Assembly (NCBI GenBank): GCA_003956705.1
Contig: QZCP01000063.1
Location: forward strand, 1 to 64,000
Source: Brevipalpus yothersi
Lineage: Eukaryota > Arthropoda > Arachnida > Trombidiformes > Tenuipalpidae
Length of the DNA: 64,000 bases
Direction of reading: 5' to 3'
A program made the position numbers and the translations under genes. Positions within the stretch are counted from its first letter, which is position 1. The number at the start of each line of letters is the position of its first letter. The notes beneath the pieces are model-generated. The model saw only the letters and a list, made by a program, of their open reading frames with translations. It ran no database searches and was not told the DNA's origin. Shown here in pieces: positions 54,901 to 64,000 of this stretch.

Positions 54901-56272
54901 AAATTGGCTCAATATCAGTCAAGCTTGAACTTGTATTATTTCGACGAAACTCATCTTCTTCATCATCATTTTTGAAGGTGAATTCCATATAATTTATTTT
55001 TGTCTCAAGATTGTAGCAAAAGTTCGATTTCATTCGACCTACTTCCTGAAGCCAAAATCAAACCTGATCACAGAATGATCAGAATATATAGATATATAAT
55101 CTTTAAAATTTCAATTTTTTTCCTTCTGCTTCTCACTGATAGATCATAATCAGACATCAGCGAACCGATTCTATCGATGCTGAATCTTCCCATCAATCTG
55201 GATCATTTGTAACTAAAAAGATGGGTTCTCAAACATTCATGACATGTTTTCTTTCTCTTTCTCTCCTTTATTTTCTCCCCATGATATATATTCATGTATA
55301 TGTCTTACAGTAACCGAAGGTGTGACTTTTTGGATGGAGTTTGTCATGAATCACCCCGCTGGGTCAGCTTATTGGTAGCCGAAGTATTTTATCCTCAGCC
55401 AAAATTTCCCAATCTAATCGCAACAGGAAGTGAAATGAAGCCGATACATGCCATGGGTCCCCAGATGAAACCTCAATACGGTCCAATAAGTAATCATCTT
55501 GGAACTGGCATTCCTCAATCTTACCATCACCACTTAGGCCCAATAGGACCGATGAGTCCGATTGGTCATCTGATGCCAGTTAGACCAAATAATCATGCTG
55601 CAGCTCTTGGAGTGAATGATTTTCATCATCACCCGGTTGACCAGTATTTGAGTCGCAAAGGCCTCATGAAAGAGGAACCAAATTCATTGGCAAAACCACG
55701 CTTTGTTCATAGAACGTAAGTCACTGGCCAATTGACTGACCACTACACACTGACCTTTTCGGGTGTATGTTTGTGTGTATGCAAATTATTTGCTTATTCA
55801 CATGATCGTTGTGGAGAGATGGTGGAACACAATCGATTACATCATTTCTTTTTTGACTAAACTGTTGCTGTATTCTTTTGGCTAAGTTTACTGAAAACAA
55901 TTTTCACTGCTATTTTTCTTGTTCTTTTTCTTATTCTTCTTCTCTCCTTCTTTTTCCAGTGCCAGGATGTACAATGGGGAAGATGATGTGAGCAACGGTA
56001 ACAATAAGAAACAGCATCCTTTGAACCAGAAGAAGAAAGAAGAAGACGATGCATCTCAATCCTCTTCAAATGGATCTTCACCTCCCGCTTCCTCTTCCTC
56101 CTCATCAACCTCTTCACCAGCCGTCGAGTGCGATGGACATGATAACATTGGATGCTATCAAATGAGAGTCTATTATGACTGGTTCTTGATTCCTGGAGCG
56201 TGTAAATGTTGGAAAAAAACTTCATCTCAATCAGGTCTTGATACATTGAAAAAAATATTCATTGGAAAATGA
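46483..56272 (+). CDS. Spatzle-like cystine-knot cytokine precursor (Spz3-like)
   Basis: The exons are 46483..46705, 52227..52344, 52543..52956, 53975..54634, 55311..55715 and 55960..56272, 710 residues, with all phases agreeing. Spatzle proteins are secreted Toll-receptor ligands or neurotrophin-like factors, activated by cleavage. Residues 1-38 are a signal peptide or anchor. The pro-region has poly-Asn (encoded near 52738-52770), Q-K-R-S and a long Ser/Gly tract; A-R-R-K-K at the end of the pro-region is a possible convertase site. The knot starts in exon 4 (C-P-S-V...Y-Q-G-V-W-K-Y-V-V), continues with C-D-F...V-C-H-E-S-P-R-W-V-S-L-L-V-A-E-V-F-Y-P, and ends with C664, C672, Y-Y-D-W-F-L-I-P-G-A-C688-K-C690. 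A low-complexity stretch of ~140 residues splits the two halves. Spz3 assignment is by remembered motif and is less sure than the family. Confidence 0.88.
48178..48565. repeat. (GA)n microsatellite containing an assembly gap
   Basis: GA repeats flank 262 unknown bases (48259-48520) on both sides in the same strand sense. The gap is in intron 1 of the Spatzle-like gene. Its true length is unknown. Open frames across it are artefacts. Confidence 0.98.
50446..50486. repeat. (GA)n microsatellite
   Basis: Simple GA run in intron 1 of the Spatzle-like gene. Confidence 0.95.
51181..51207. repeat. (CT)n microsatellite
   Basis: Simple CT run in intron 1 of the Spatzle-like gene, beginning a few bases before 51181. 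Confidence 0.95.
51421..51446. repeat. (TG)n microsatellite
   Basis: Pure TG run in intron 1 of the Spatzle-like gene. Confidence 0.95.
51908..51981. repeat. (CT)n microsatellite with GTCT interruptions
   Basis: CT run with a few TGTC interruptions, about 245 bases before exon 2 of the Spatzle-like gene. It is pyrimidine-rich on the transcribed sense strand. Confidence 0.95.
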
Positions 56273-56958
56273 TTTATAAATTTATTTATTGTACTTGTCA
56301 ATTTTGCCTTCTTTTTTCGTTCATCTCTTTTCTCCTTCTTTCACACACAAAAACACGGGAGTACAACCCACCTCATGTACTTTATTCTTTGAATAAATTT
56401 CAAATTCTCCTTCTCTTTATTCTATTTTCGAACGACTGGGAAGATAGAGGATGCTGAGAAAATCTTGTGGATTCTTTTTGAGAGAGACCACTTTTTAGGG
56501 GATATCTTCAAAAGAAGCAGACATAGATTGTTGGGAAAATTTTCAAGACTTCGATGAAATCCGAGAAAATTTTCCAAGTTCACGAATTTTTTTCACAAAG
56601 GAGAATGGAATGTATGATCAGAGAACCTGATACCATCATTCGTTAGCATCAGGATAATTCCTTTATTTTGAATACGACATGAAACTTAGGTTCACTTTTC
56701 TTGTCAAATTCTATCCCAAATCGGAGATTTTTAGAGTTCAATGATTCATTTTTATACTAAATAATCAACATTCTCCTCATTATCAATAATAAATTCGCCT
56801 TTGATTTCATTCTCGAGCAAACATTGAGTCCATTTTGCTCTATCGAGATCTCACTGTTTTCCATTCTCTTCCGTAATTATTCATCTTCACTTCACCACAC
56901 CTTGGTAGTAAAACAATTTGTCAAGACCTTGGATGCTGACAGGGTTCTAAGAACTGGT
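56273..56958. other. Convergent intergenic region, Spatzle-like gene / YTHDF
   Basis: This holds the 3' flanks of two convergent genes. An AATAAA lies near 56390 on the + strand. No other feature seen. Confidence 0.5.
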
Positions 56959-59900
56959 TTATGGAAATGCGGGAGCGGAGAAAAAAGTAGAATCGGAAGA
57001 ATCCTTTTCCGTGCCGCTAGATGCTTCACCAGCTGAGCCAGTACTCTGATTGCCCGTAAAACGCCTTTGATATTCTTCCTCTTGCCTCCTCTCATAGTGT
57101 AAAAAGTCGTCGAATATGGATGTGGTATGACGATAATTGTGTATAATTTTGAGAACTGCTTTTCCTTTTTCATAGGGCACTTCTTGCGTATCTCGCGAAT
57201 TGGTTACAGGCTTATTCTCATTGTTCTCCAGTCTAATGTGTCTCAATTGGGCATTGGGCACATCTTTCACATAAACCCACTTCACTTTAAATTGTCCTTT
57301 CCACTTGTCTTGAGCCCATACACTGCTAGTTGAATTATAATCAACCCCAGAAACCATTTGTGCCATACCACAGAAATGTCCACTACTGTTAACAGAAAAT
57401 AACAGATACACATTTCCTTTGCCTTCCTGGGATTTAAATGCATTATCTAAACGCTTATTGCCATGTTCAGTGGAGCACCAAATTGAGTACTTTATAGAAC
57501 GGTGAATATCATCTTCACTGTATGATTTTATGATGAAAAATCGTGCGTTCGGAGGTGATAAATCGAATTCTTTAGGGTTATAATTGTTCTCAAAGCGTAA
57601 TTTGTCTAGTATTGGATGCGATGGAAAAGATGGACCACTAGGATCCACGGGCACGACAGCATTCGAACTTGGAGCGGTCATAGCCGGAGCAGCATTCACA
57701 CTGGCATGGCTCACATTGGACATTTGTCCTTGTTCACTATGAGAACCGTATCCGCTGCCACTCGATGGATGCTGCTGCTGATGCTGATGATGAGAATGGT
57801 GTGATTGGTGATGGTGCGAGGGCTGATAAGAAGAATGCTGTTGGTGATAGCCTCCGCTTTGTTGATGATGGCCGTAGCGAGAATCATCACGACGATGGTG
57901 ATGGCTTCCTTCTCCTTGATCGGAGCGACTCTAATCAGGAGAGATGAAAAGATTGGTTAGTTGGAAAAATTTCTCAATAAATCAAAAATTTCCACTAAAA
58001 AAGGGAATATCAAGAATAGAATGGAAAAGGAAGAGTGTTAATTTATTATGTGAAAACCTGACTTACAAATTTGCCTTCCGATGTCCCCGAAGAATGTCCT
58101 CGCGAGCCGGATCCTTGGTAAGATTGTGGGCCATGATATCCGCTATGCTGCTGCTGGTGGTGGGATGAATGTCCATGACCACCGGTCGCATGACTGCCAC
58201 TAGAATGCCCACCTCGTTGATGATGATTGGCTGATGAATTACTCATACCATGCCTTGGGTTTGACGAATTAACCACAGATGAATTGGGCACGTAAGACGA
58301 GCCGGAATTTCCCGAATTGTGATTCCTATTTCGACCACTACCACCACCACCACCACCACCGGTCTGAGAGCTCCAATTGTTGGGCATATTAGAACCGTGA
58401 TGATGATGATGATTCGCTTGACTCTGATTGCCGCTCAAGCTAGTACCGCCACCACCACTGACGTTAGCAGTGTTACCATGTCTTTCATCTGGGTGAGGAT
58501 TTTGATGCTGCTGATGGGGCTGATTTTGATGGGATGAGGATTGCTGCTGATGAAATAAGAGGGATAAATATAATCATTTTGGTGCAAAATAAAAGAATCA
58601 CATTGTATGATGATTTAAAGGATGAGTCTGTCATCACTTTTGGATACACAACTGATTAGCATTATCAATATAAAAATGATAGCAAAAAAAGTCAAAATAG
58701 AACTCACAAATGACTTAATAACCTAAAAATGATTGAAGAAAGAGAGAAATACAGGGGATGACTAAGAAGCAATTCTCGAAGAAAAAGATGAGACAAAATG
58801 AGTAAAACTCATTAAAATATTCATGCTAACCTCATGCGGCTGCTAGCTGTGGAAAACAATTTGACAAACCATGGAAAAGGATATGATCAAGCATGCTGAT
58901 ACTGATGTTTCATCATCAACAGCAATCATAGCTTATGGGATGTGTTATTCTTATCCGAAGAAGAGAGAAAAAAATTTTCACACAGAAACTGTGTGGTCAA
59001 GTGTAGCTGACTTACCCTGTTCCCTTCCTGTGAGCCTGTGAACCTTCCGGGTACAGTTGAATTTGAGCTCGTTGTTTGCATAGCACTTGACCCAGGTGAG
59101 CTTTTGCTTGTTGGGCCATTACCAGCTCCGTTTTTACTTTCCCAAGTACCGATAGCATCTATACTGGTTGTCACAGTTGATGGTGGAGTTGCAGCAAGGG
59201 GCAAATGTTTGGTGGATGACAAAACAGTTGGAGCAGCCATTTTCGATTTCAATGACTTGGGCTGCGGTTTGGCTGGCTGTGATGCAACCGATGCCCAGGA
59301 GGGTTTCTTTGCTTGGCCAACAACCCCACTGGAACTAACGTTCGAGGAATTCATAGAAGCATTCGAATTTACACAATCCAAACGCTTACCACTGTTAACA
59401 CTTCCAGTGGATGGGATTGATGATTCAAATGGTGATCCGGTAGCTGGTTGTCCAGCTGGATTGACCGGTAAACTCCCACCAGGTAGAGATGAGCTATTAG
59501 TTAAACTATCATCAATACCACCACCAACATTGGCCGCAACTGATGCAGCGATGGCAGGAGACATACCGACACTGTTAACATTCATCATTCCACCGCCACT
59601 AACAGAATTATTCGGATTAGCATAGGCATTGGAGCCGACAGCTTTTTGAACAGAAGTTTGAAAATGATCTACACTTGTTTTCATATGATTAAGATTAAGA
59701 GCAGCCATTCCAGCATCCACATGCTTAAGGACTCCAGAGGCAGCTGAATTGTTAAAATGTTGACTGGTCGTGTTACCATACCCACCAGTATCACCGGCAG
59801 AATAATAATACGGATTACCGGGGGTCAATTGTTGTCCAATTTGTTGGTGATGATGATTATATTGATGATTGGGCACACCACCACCACCGGTTGAAAATAG

Positions 59901-60293
59901 TGAGCCAAAATTATCATAACTGAATATGTCCATATATGCCGGTGCCATTGCTGACTGTTGCTGATGATGACCACCGGTTGTTGCTAAATGTGGATGTCCA
60001 CTTGCTCCAGAAGATCCTAAGCCATGTTGCTGTTGTTGTTGTTGTTGTTGTTGCTGATGATGTTGATGCTGTTGATGTTGATGTTGATGTAGATGTTGAT
60101 TCTGTTGATGCTGTCCACTAGCAGTCACAATATTACCTGTACCATCGTTAACATTTGATCCTATTCCACTGTTACCGGAAGTATTTGATGCACCAACACT
60201 GCCTCCATAGCCGGTAAGAAAAGTCATCGTATCAGACGGACTTTGTGTAGACCAAGATATTCGATTGGCATGATCACTGGTGTATGGAAACAT
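56959..60293 (-). CDS. YTHDF: YTH-domain m6A reader, YTHDF family
   Basis: The minus-strand exons are 59016..60293, 58067..58546 and 56959..57930, 909 residues. YTHDF proteins bind N6-methyladenosine in cytoplasmic mRNA and promote decay or altered translation. The C-terminal YTH domain (about 715-850) contains F-I-I-K-S-Y-S-E-D-D-I-H-R-S-I-K-Y, the aromatic-cage residues Trp737, Trp791 and Trp796, and L-R-H-I-R-L-E-N-N-E-N-K-P-V-T-N-S-R-D-T-Q. The N-terminal region has Q/H repeats, G-M-A-A-L-N-L, and the linker pair K-K-P-S-W-A-S-V-A-S-Q-P-A-K and I-G-T-W-E-S-K-N-G. The middle exons are His/Gln/Ser/Gly-rich, so the protein is longer than the ~580-residue vertebrate form. The start at 60293 is the first ATG in the homologous frame; an acceptor at 60277 could instead join an upstream exon. 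The second exon begins at a NAGNAG acceptor. Confidence 0.95.
58708..58722 (-). other. Candidate 15-nt microexon of YTHDF
   Basis: In the minus-strand intron between exons 59016..60293 and 58067..58546, CATTTTTAG and GTGAGTTC flank 15 bases that read in frame as V-I-K-S-F. The neighbouring exons are joined in phase 0, so inclusion adds five residues without a shift. It was found from splice motifs only. Confidence 0.3.
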
Positions 60294-61100
60294 TGGATGA
60301 TTAATGAAGACACAAAATGCACACCACCACCAAGGAGTCAAGTGAATCAATCAGTGATTGACAATCACCCAAAAGAATACAGCCAAGAAAGATAGAGAGT
60401 AAGATGAAGAAAGGAAGAGAAAGAGAGAGAGACAGACAAATACACACACAGACAGACAGAGAGCGAGCGAAGCAAATATGATGTGGTGAGAAGGGAAGAG
60501 CAATTAATGTTCCTCTATTATCGATGTATCGGTGACAGAGTGGTAAAATTGTGGCACCAAGCAATTTAATTGTAAATTCGATGAGAGTGACAAAAAAAAA
60601 TTGATCTTTTTCAGATCAAAGTCAATCTCACACAAACACAAACACAGAATACATTCAATTCTGCAAAAAAGCAACAAAAAAAATTTCTTCAGGATTTATT
60701 CAGCAGATGTCACTCATAAAATTCTTTAATTTTGAACTCACCGCCAGGTAGAGTTACATGTGAATCCAAACAAACTTTCAAATCGAAAGCATGTTGAAAG
60801 TTTTGATTACGAATTTGAGTTCTTAATTCGAATTAAAGTTCTAACTCGAAAACATCATCAATTTGGACTGGAAACTGTTGTTCAGAGGGTAAGTTTTGTC
60901 AAAAGATTATTGATTGGGATTGGTCTGTTTGTGGGTCAGGATTTCTTGATTGATCGGGGTCCATTGGTTGAGCACTTCTGGTGTAGCGTTTTTGATGATT
61001 GTTTCTTGATCATCTCGAAATGATTCACTAACTTGTACTGATGTTCTTATTTTTTCACGATCTTCAGGGCTATCTTGGAGCAACTTTTGTTAACTTCAAG
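60294..61100. promoter_or_regulatory. Bidirectional promoter and 5' UTR exons, YTHDF / DAP3
   Basis: On the minus strand a donor GTGAGT starts at 60741, giving a likely YTHDF leader exon just above 60742. On the plus strand a donor GTAAGT at 60889 and an acceptor CTTCAG ending at 61067 give a DAP3 5' UTR intron. The leader exons are therefore within about 150 bases of each other. A 12-codon-or-shorter open frame (ATG at 60791) could act as a uORF if the DAP3 transcript starts upstream of it. The minus strand from about 60480 down to 60277 is long, pyrimidine-rich and lacks AG, which is typical before a 3' splice site. Confidence 0.5.
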
Positions 61101-62592
61101 ATGTTGGCAAGACAGATTTTTAGTTCAATTGTTCGATCACAAAAGCATTTACCTCGCCTGGTTACTGGTTCAAGAAATTTCAGTGAAAATAGTGATGGTT
61201 CATCATCGTCATCATCGTCTGACTCTGATTCTGAGCTCGACTCATCTGATGCAAGTGTGAAGGAATTGGAGGATATTCCAACTGATGCCTACATCTTACC
61301 TTCACGAAGTGATGGATATACGGAAGGAACATTTCTGCAAATGCCTAAAAATTTATTCGATCGTCTTTATGGTATTTATGGATTCGAGCCATACCAGAAG
61401 GAACTATTCGAGGTTCTCGATGATACCGGCATTATGATTCGAGACCCCTATTTTCAGCTAGTCGATTATATAAACAAGACGAACTTTGATCTGCCAGTTA
61501 ATAGATATGTTTTGTGTAAGTATTACCATGCTTGTCACCGAAAAAAATTCAATCAAGATTCTTGTTTTGAATGTTAAGATGGACGCTATGGAACTGGAAA
61601 AACTTACATTCTCAATAGTATGGCCCACTATGGTTATCATCATAATTTTGTAATTGTTCATTTATCAGCCCCTCATGAATGGGTTAATGAGCCTCATGAA
61701 ATGGAACTATCCGAGACTCGTCCAAGTCGTCTTGATTATCCTCTCAATGCAGCTCTTGCTTTGAAACACTTTAAATCTCAAAACAGCACCATTCTGAAGC
61801 GCTTGAATGTGAGTAGAATCATATTGAATAATTTGTGAAAGTCTTCTTCACCCTCAATTTTCTGTTCCACTCATTAATCAGTTACGCATCTCGAAGAAGT
61901 ATACCTGGAGTATAAGAGAAGCAGCCGAAAAGGGTGATCCACTGGTGAACGTTATTGATCATGGTATCGGTCGGATGAAGCATTCTTCTGACTGTTATGC
62001 AGTTTTATTGAAAGAATTGAAACTTTTGGCCAATGCTGGGGCATGCAAATTGATGGTTATCTGTGATTCCATCAATGTTCTCTATGATAAACCTAAAGTT
62101 AAGCATCCTGATGGTAGAGTGATTAGTGTAGAAGAAATTACGCTCACGAGAGCTTTCATGAAACTTCTCCAACACGATTGGGTAAGTTCGTCGTTTTTTC
62201 AAATCTCCTCGAATTAATTCCACTCTTTCGATAGAAAAACGGACTTTTGATTGCTTCAACAAATAAGAAAACAGACAACTTGAGACTGAGGCTGGATAAA
62301 TATTTTCCAAAGCACTTATTGACCGATAGAGTAAGTAATTTAAGAGAAATCCTTATCCAGATGCTGAATTTCATTTTTTTCTTTTGCAAAGGGTTTCGAA
62401 GATTTGGACCCATTCATACCCATCGAAGTGAAAGATTATAGCGAGATTGAAACTGATAGTTGTCTAGATTACTACACTCAAAGGAATTTTTTGAACAGAC
62501 CTCCCGCAAAAACGAAAGCTGGAAGAGATGAGATCAAATTCTTGACTGCAAATAACCCTCAAGAAGTTTATAAGTTTTGTTCTGCTTTATAA
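61101..62592 (+). CDS. DAP3: Mitochondrial small-subunit ribosomal GTPase mS29 / DAP3
   Basis: The exons are 61101..61515, 61579..61808, 61882..62181, 62235..62330 and 62392..62592, 413 residues (human 398). DAP3/mS29 is a GTP-binding protein of the mitochondrial 28S subunit, also linked to apoptosis in mammals. The N-terminus is Arg/Lys/Ser-rich without acids (M-L-A-R-Q-I-F-S-S-I-V-R), a mitochondrial import signal, followed by a Ser/Asp-rich insert. The P-loop is G-R-Y-G-T-G-K-T at 140-147, created across intron 1. Later blocks are V-L-L-K-E-L-K, a D-S-I-N-V-L-like Walker B region, G-F-E-D-L-D-P-F-I-P-I and the C-terminal F-L-T-A-N-N-P. All phases agree. The first ATG upstream of the signal is used; upstream sequence looks like leader. 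Confidence 0.96.
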
Positions 62593-63699
62593 TGAATCTA
62601 AGATCATATTTTCTGTGAAAATTTTTCTGAGCTCCTGATCAAGGTTTGCTCATTTTCGTTAGATTTGTCATTGATTAGTAAAAGATTAAAGCCTTCTGTG
62701 TTAAAAAATGGCAAAACTCATGATATTCATTAACAGAAATCTTCTGCTCAATTTCATCTGGATATTACTCTGCATTATGAAGATCGAAATAGAAAAAATG
62801 CCTTGATGGCATTCAGAGTGAGAAGTTGATCGTAGTATCGATTTATCACTTGAAAAAATTCATGACATCCATGAGTATCCTCATTCTAACACAACGCTAA
62901 TTAACGGTCTCTTCTATCTGAATTGATGATTGATCTCTCACAACTTCGATTTCTAATGCCTCTCATCAAAGTGAAGATCTGGAGACAATTTGCTGAAATC
63001 TCAAGGCAATAGCCATTGTTCATCTTCGTGAGCTGAGGGGTCATTTTCTCAATGCATCGATGAAGATTCGAAATTAGCCTCGTACTTCACGAGATCACTC
63101 TTGTCACTTTTTGAAGCTCGGGCGCATCTCTCTCTCTCTCTTGGTCATAAGACATGCAAAACTCTTAGATAATTTTTCAAGACCGCAATTATTCTTTACC
63201 GATGTTAATTACTGATCATCACCGATTGATAGCTATAATTACCATAATATATTTGAATTGAATCATTTGATCGTTTTCTTGTAACTGAATCTTACGATTT
63301 TTGTGCTGTTCAGCCTTGCTAAATTGACCAACTAATTAGGTACGAATTGGTGTAATATCCTTTTCAAATCGCCATTAATTTCAACCAATACAGTAAAATT
63401 AGGGATGCTGACAAGTCGCCATTTTCAGACAAGACTGTTGTCGGGGCCACTTTTTCCATCTTTTGTCTCTCAGTTTTCACCAAGTTTCTTGATAAATCAA
63501 TCTCTCTTGTCGAAGAGTTGCGCAATTTCTCCCACTAATTGAGCTATTTCTCATTCAAATCAGCAAATTGAATAGTTATTATCTGGTCATCACTAGACTC
63601 TTGGACAAAGGACGATAAAAGGTCACAAAGTTATTTCCACCACAGGTTTGCCCATAGTCTTGTATTGGAAATATATCAGTCTCTTATCAACCTATCAGC
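62593..63699. other. Intergenic, nothing recognised
   Basis: This is the DAP3 3' flank and upstream region of the partial gene at the right edge. AT-rich, no supported exon. Confidence 0.5.
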
Positions 63700-64000
63700 A
63701 TGGTAAGTTCATGGATCAAGATGATCCGAATCTGAAAATCTTCATCATCATTTTAGGGAAAGTGGTCTGAGGATGCTCTTCCACCCATTACTGACGATGA
63801 ACCCGAAGGGTATATGAAAATCAAGTACATGAGTGGAGATGAATTTGATCCAGCCACAAGAAGAGAATTGTGGCGCACTGCTAAAGGTGAATCATAACTT
63901 TTTCGTTGGATCTTGAGCAGAAGCTTACATGTATCTACTTTCATCATTTTAGATACTGAATGGTCCATATATCTTTACAGCGTTGTAAGATGCTCTGACA
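63700..64000 (+). CDS. 5' part of an unrecognised gene, cut by the window edge
   Basis: A possible first exon ends in ATG at 63700-63702, directly followed by donor GTAAGT, so it would contribute only the initiator Met. The second exon, 63757..63886, follows a TTTTAG acceptor and encodes acidic to mixed sequence (W-S-E-D-A-L-P-P-I-T-D-D-E-P-E-G-Y-M) ending R-R-E-L-W-R-T-A-K in phase 1. The third exon starts at 63953 (T-E-W-S-I-Y-L-Y-S-V) and either ends at a GTAAGA near 63988 or continues past the edge. Phases agree. The family was not recognised. Confidence 0.5.

Noticed and set aside
58830..58850. A second microexon-like segment in the YTHDF intron (acceptor TTCCACAG, donor GTTAGC)
   Set aside because: It is 16 bases, contains an in-frame stop in the joined reading frame and has a weak donor.

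Overview
The window is nuclear DNA of an arthropod with a compact, AT-rich genome. Genes are close together, introns are short GT-AG introns, and (GA)n/(CT)n and TG microsatellites are common. The gene set (troponin I, a Spatzle-type cytokine, a duplicated cathepsin L, an AGK and YTHDF of animal type) fits a chelicerate and most likely a mite. The species assignment is inference; the arthropod assignment is firm. Exon structures below were worked out by eye from splice sites, reading-phase agreement and family conservation. Nothing was run.

Layout. 1-4.1 kb: CT-rich sequence and a minus-strand gene for a Pro/His-rich, Cys-containing protein. 6.6-13 kb: CLNS1A/pICln (+), a small secreted helical protein (-), acylglycerol kinase AGK (-) and, divergent from it, the proteasome phosphatase UBLCP1 (+). 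13.8-20.3 kb: two copies of the histone chaperone ASF1 in tandem. Each is followed by a near-identical ~540-bp block, and the second copy leads into troponin I. 21.2-22.4 kb: cathepsin L copy 1. 23.9-27.5 kb (-): an intronless Asn/Ser-rich protein with RRM and CCCH finger that carries a YTHDF-type linker motif, and a CPEB fragment that breaks off inside RRM1. 29.3-31.8 kb: SGTA (-). 32.0-37.3 kb: a non-LTR retrotransposon (-) with an unusual three-ORF order. 38.0-38.4 kb: ribosomal protein P1 (-). 39.8-43.8 kb: a patch of duplicated pieces, comprising a UBLCP1 fragment with its intron, an intronless orphan coiled-coil gene (+), a deleted cathepsin L pseudogene (-) and an intact cathepsin L copy 2 (-). 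46.5-56.3 kb: a Spatzle-like gene (+) with a 5.5-kb first intron that holds the assembly gap. 57-60.3 kb: YTHDF (-), head-to-head with mitochondrial ribosomal DAP3/mS29 (61.1-62.6 kb, +). The start of an unrecognised gene runs off the right edge.

Most genes are unrelated housekeeping or tissue genes, so there is no operon logic. The structure worth attention is (a) the retrotransposon, whose endonuclease/reverse-transcriptase ORF comes first and is followed by two further ORFs joined by a 2-nt gap and then a stop/start overlap; (b) the YTHDF-like linker in a protein that has RRM-CCCH instead of YTH; and (c) local segmental duplication and apparent gene conversion (ASF1, cathepsin L, UBLCP1, CPEB pieces).
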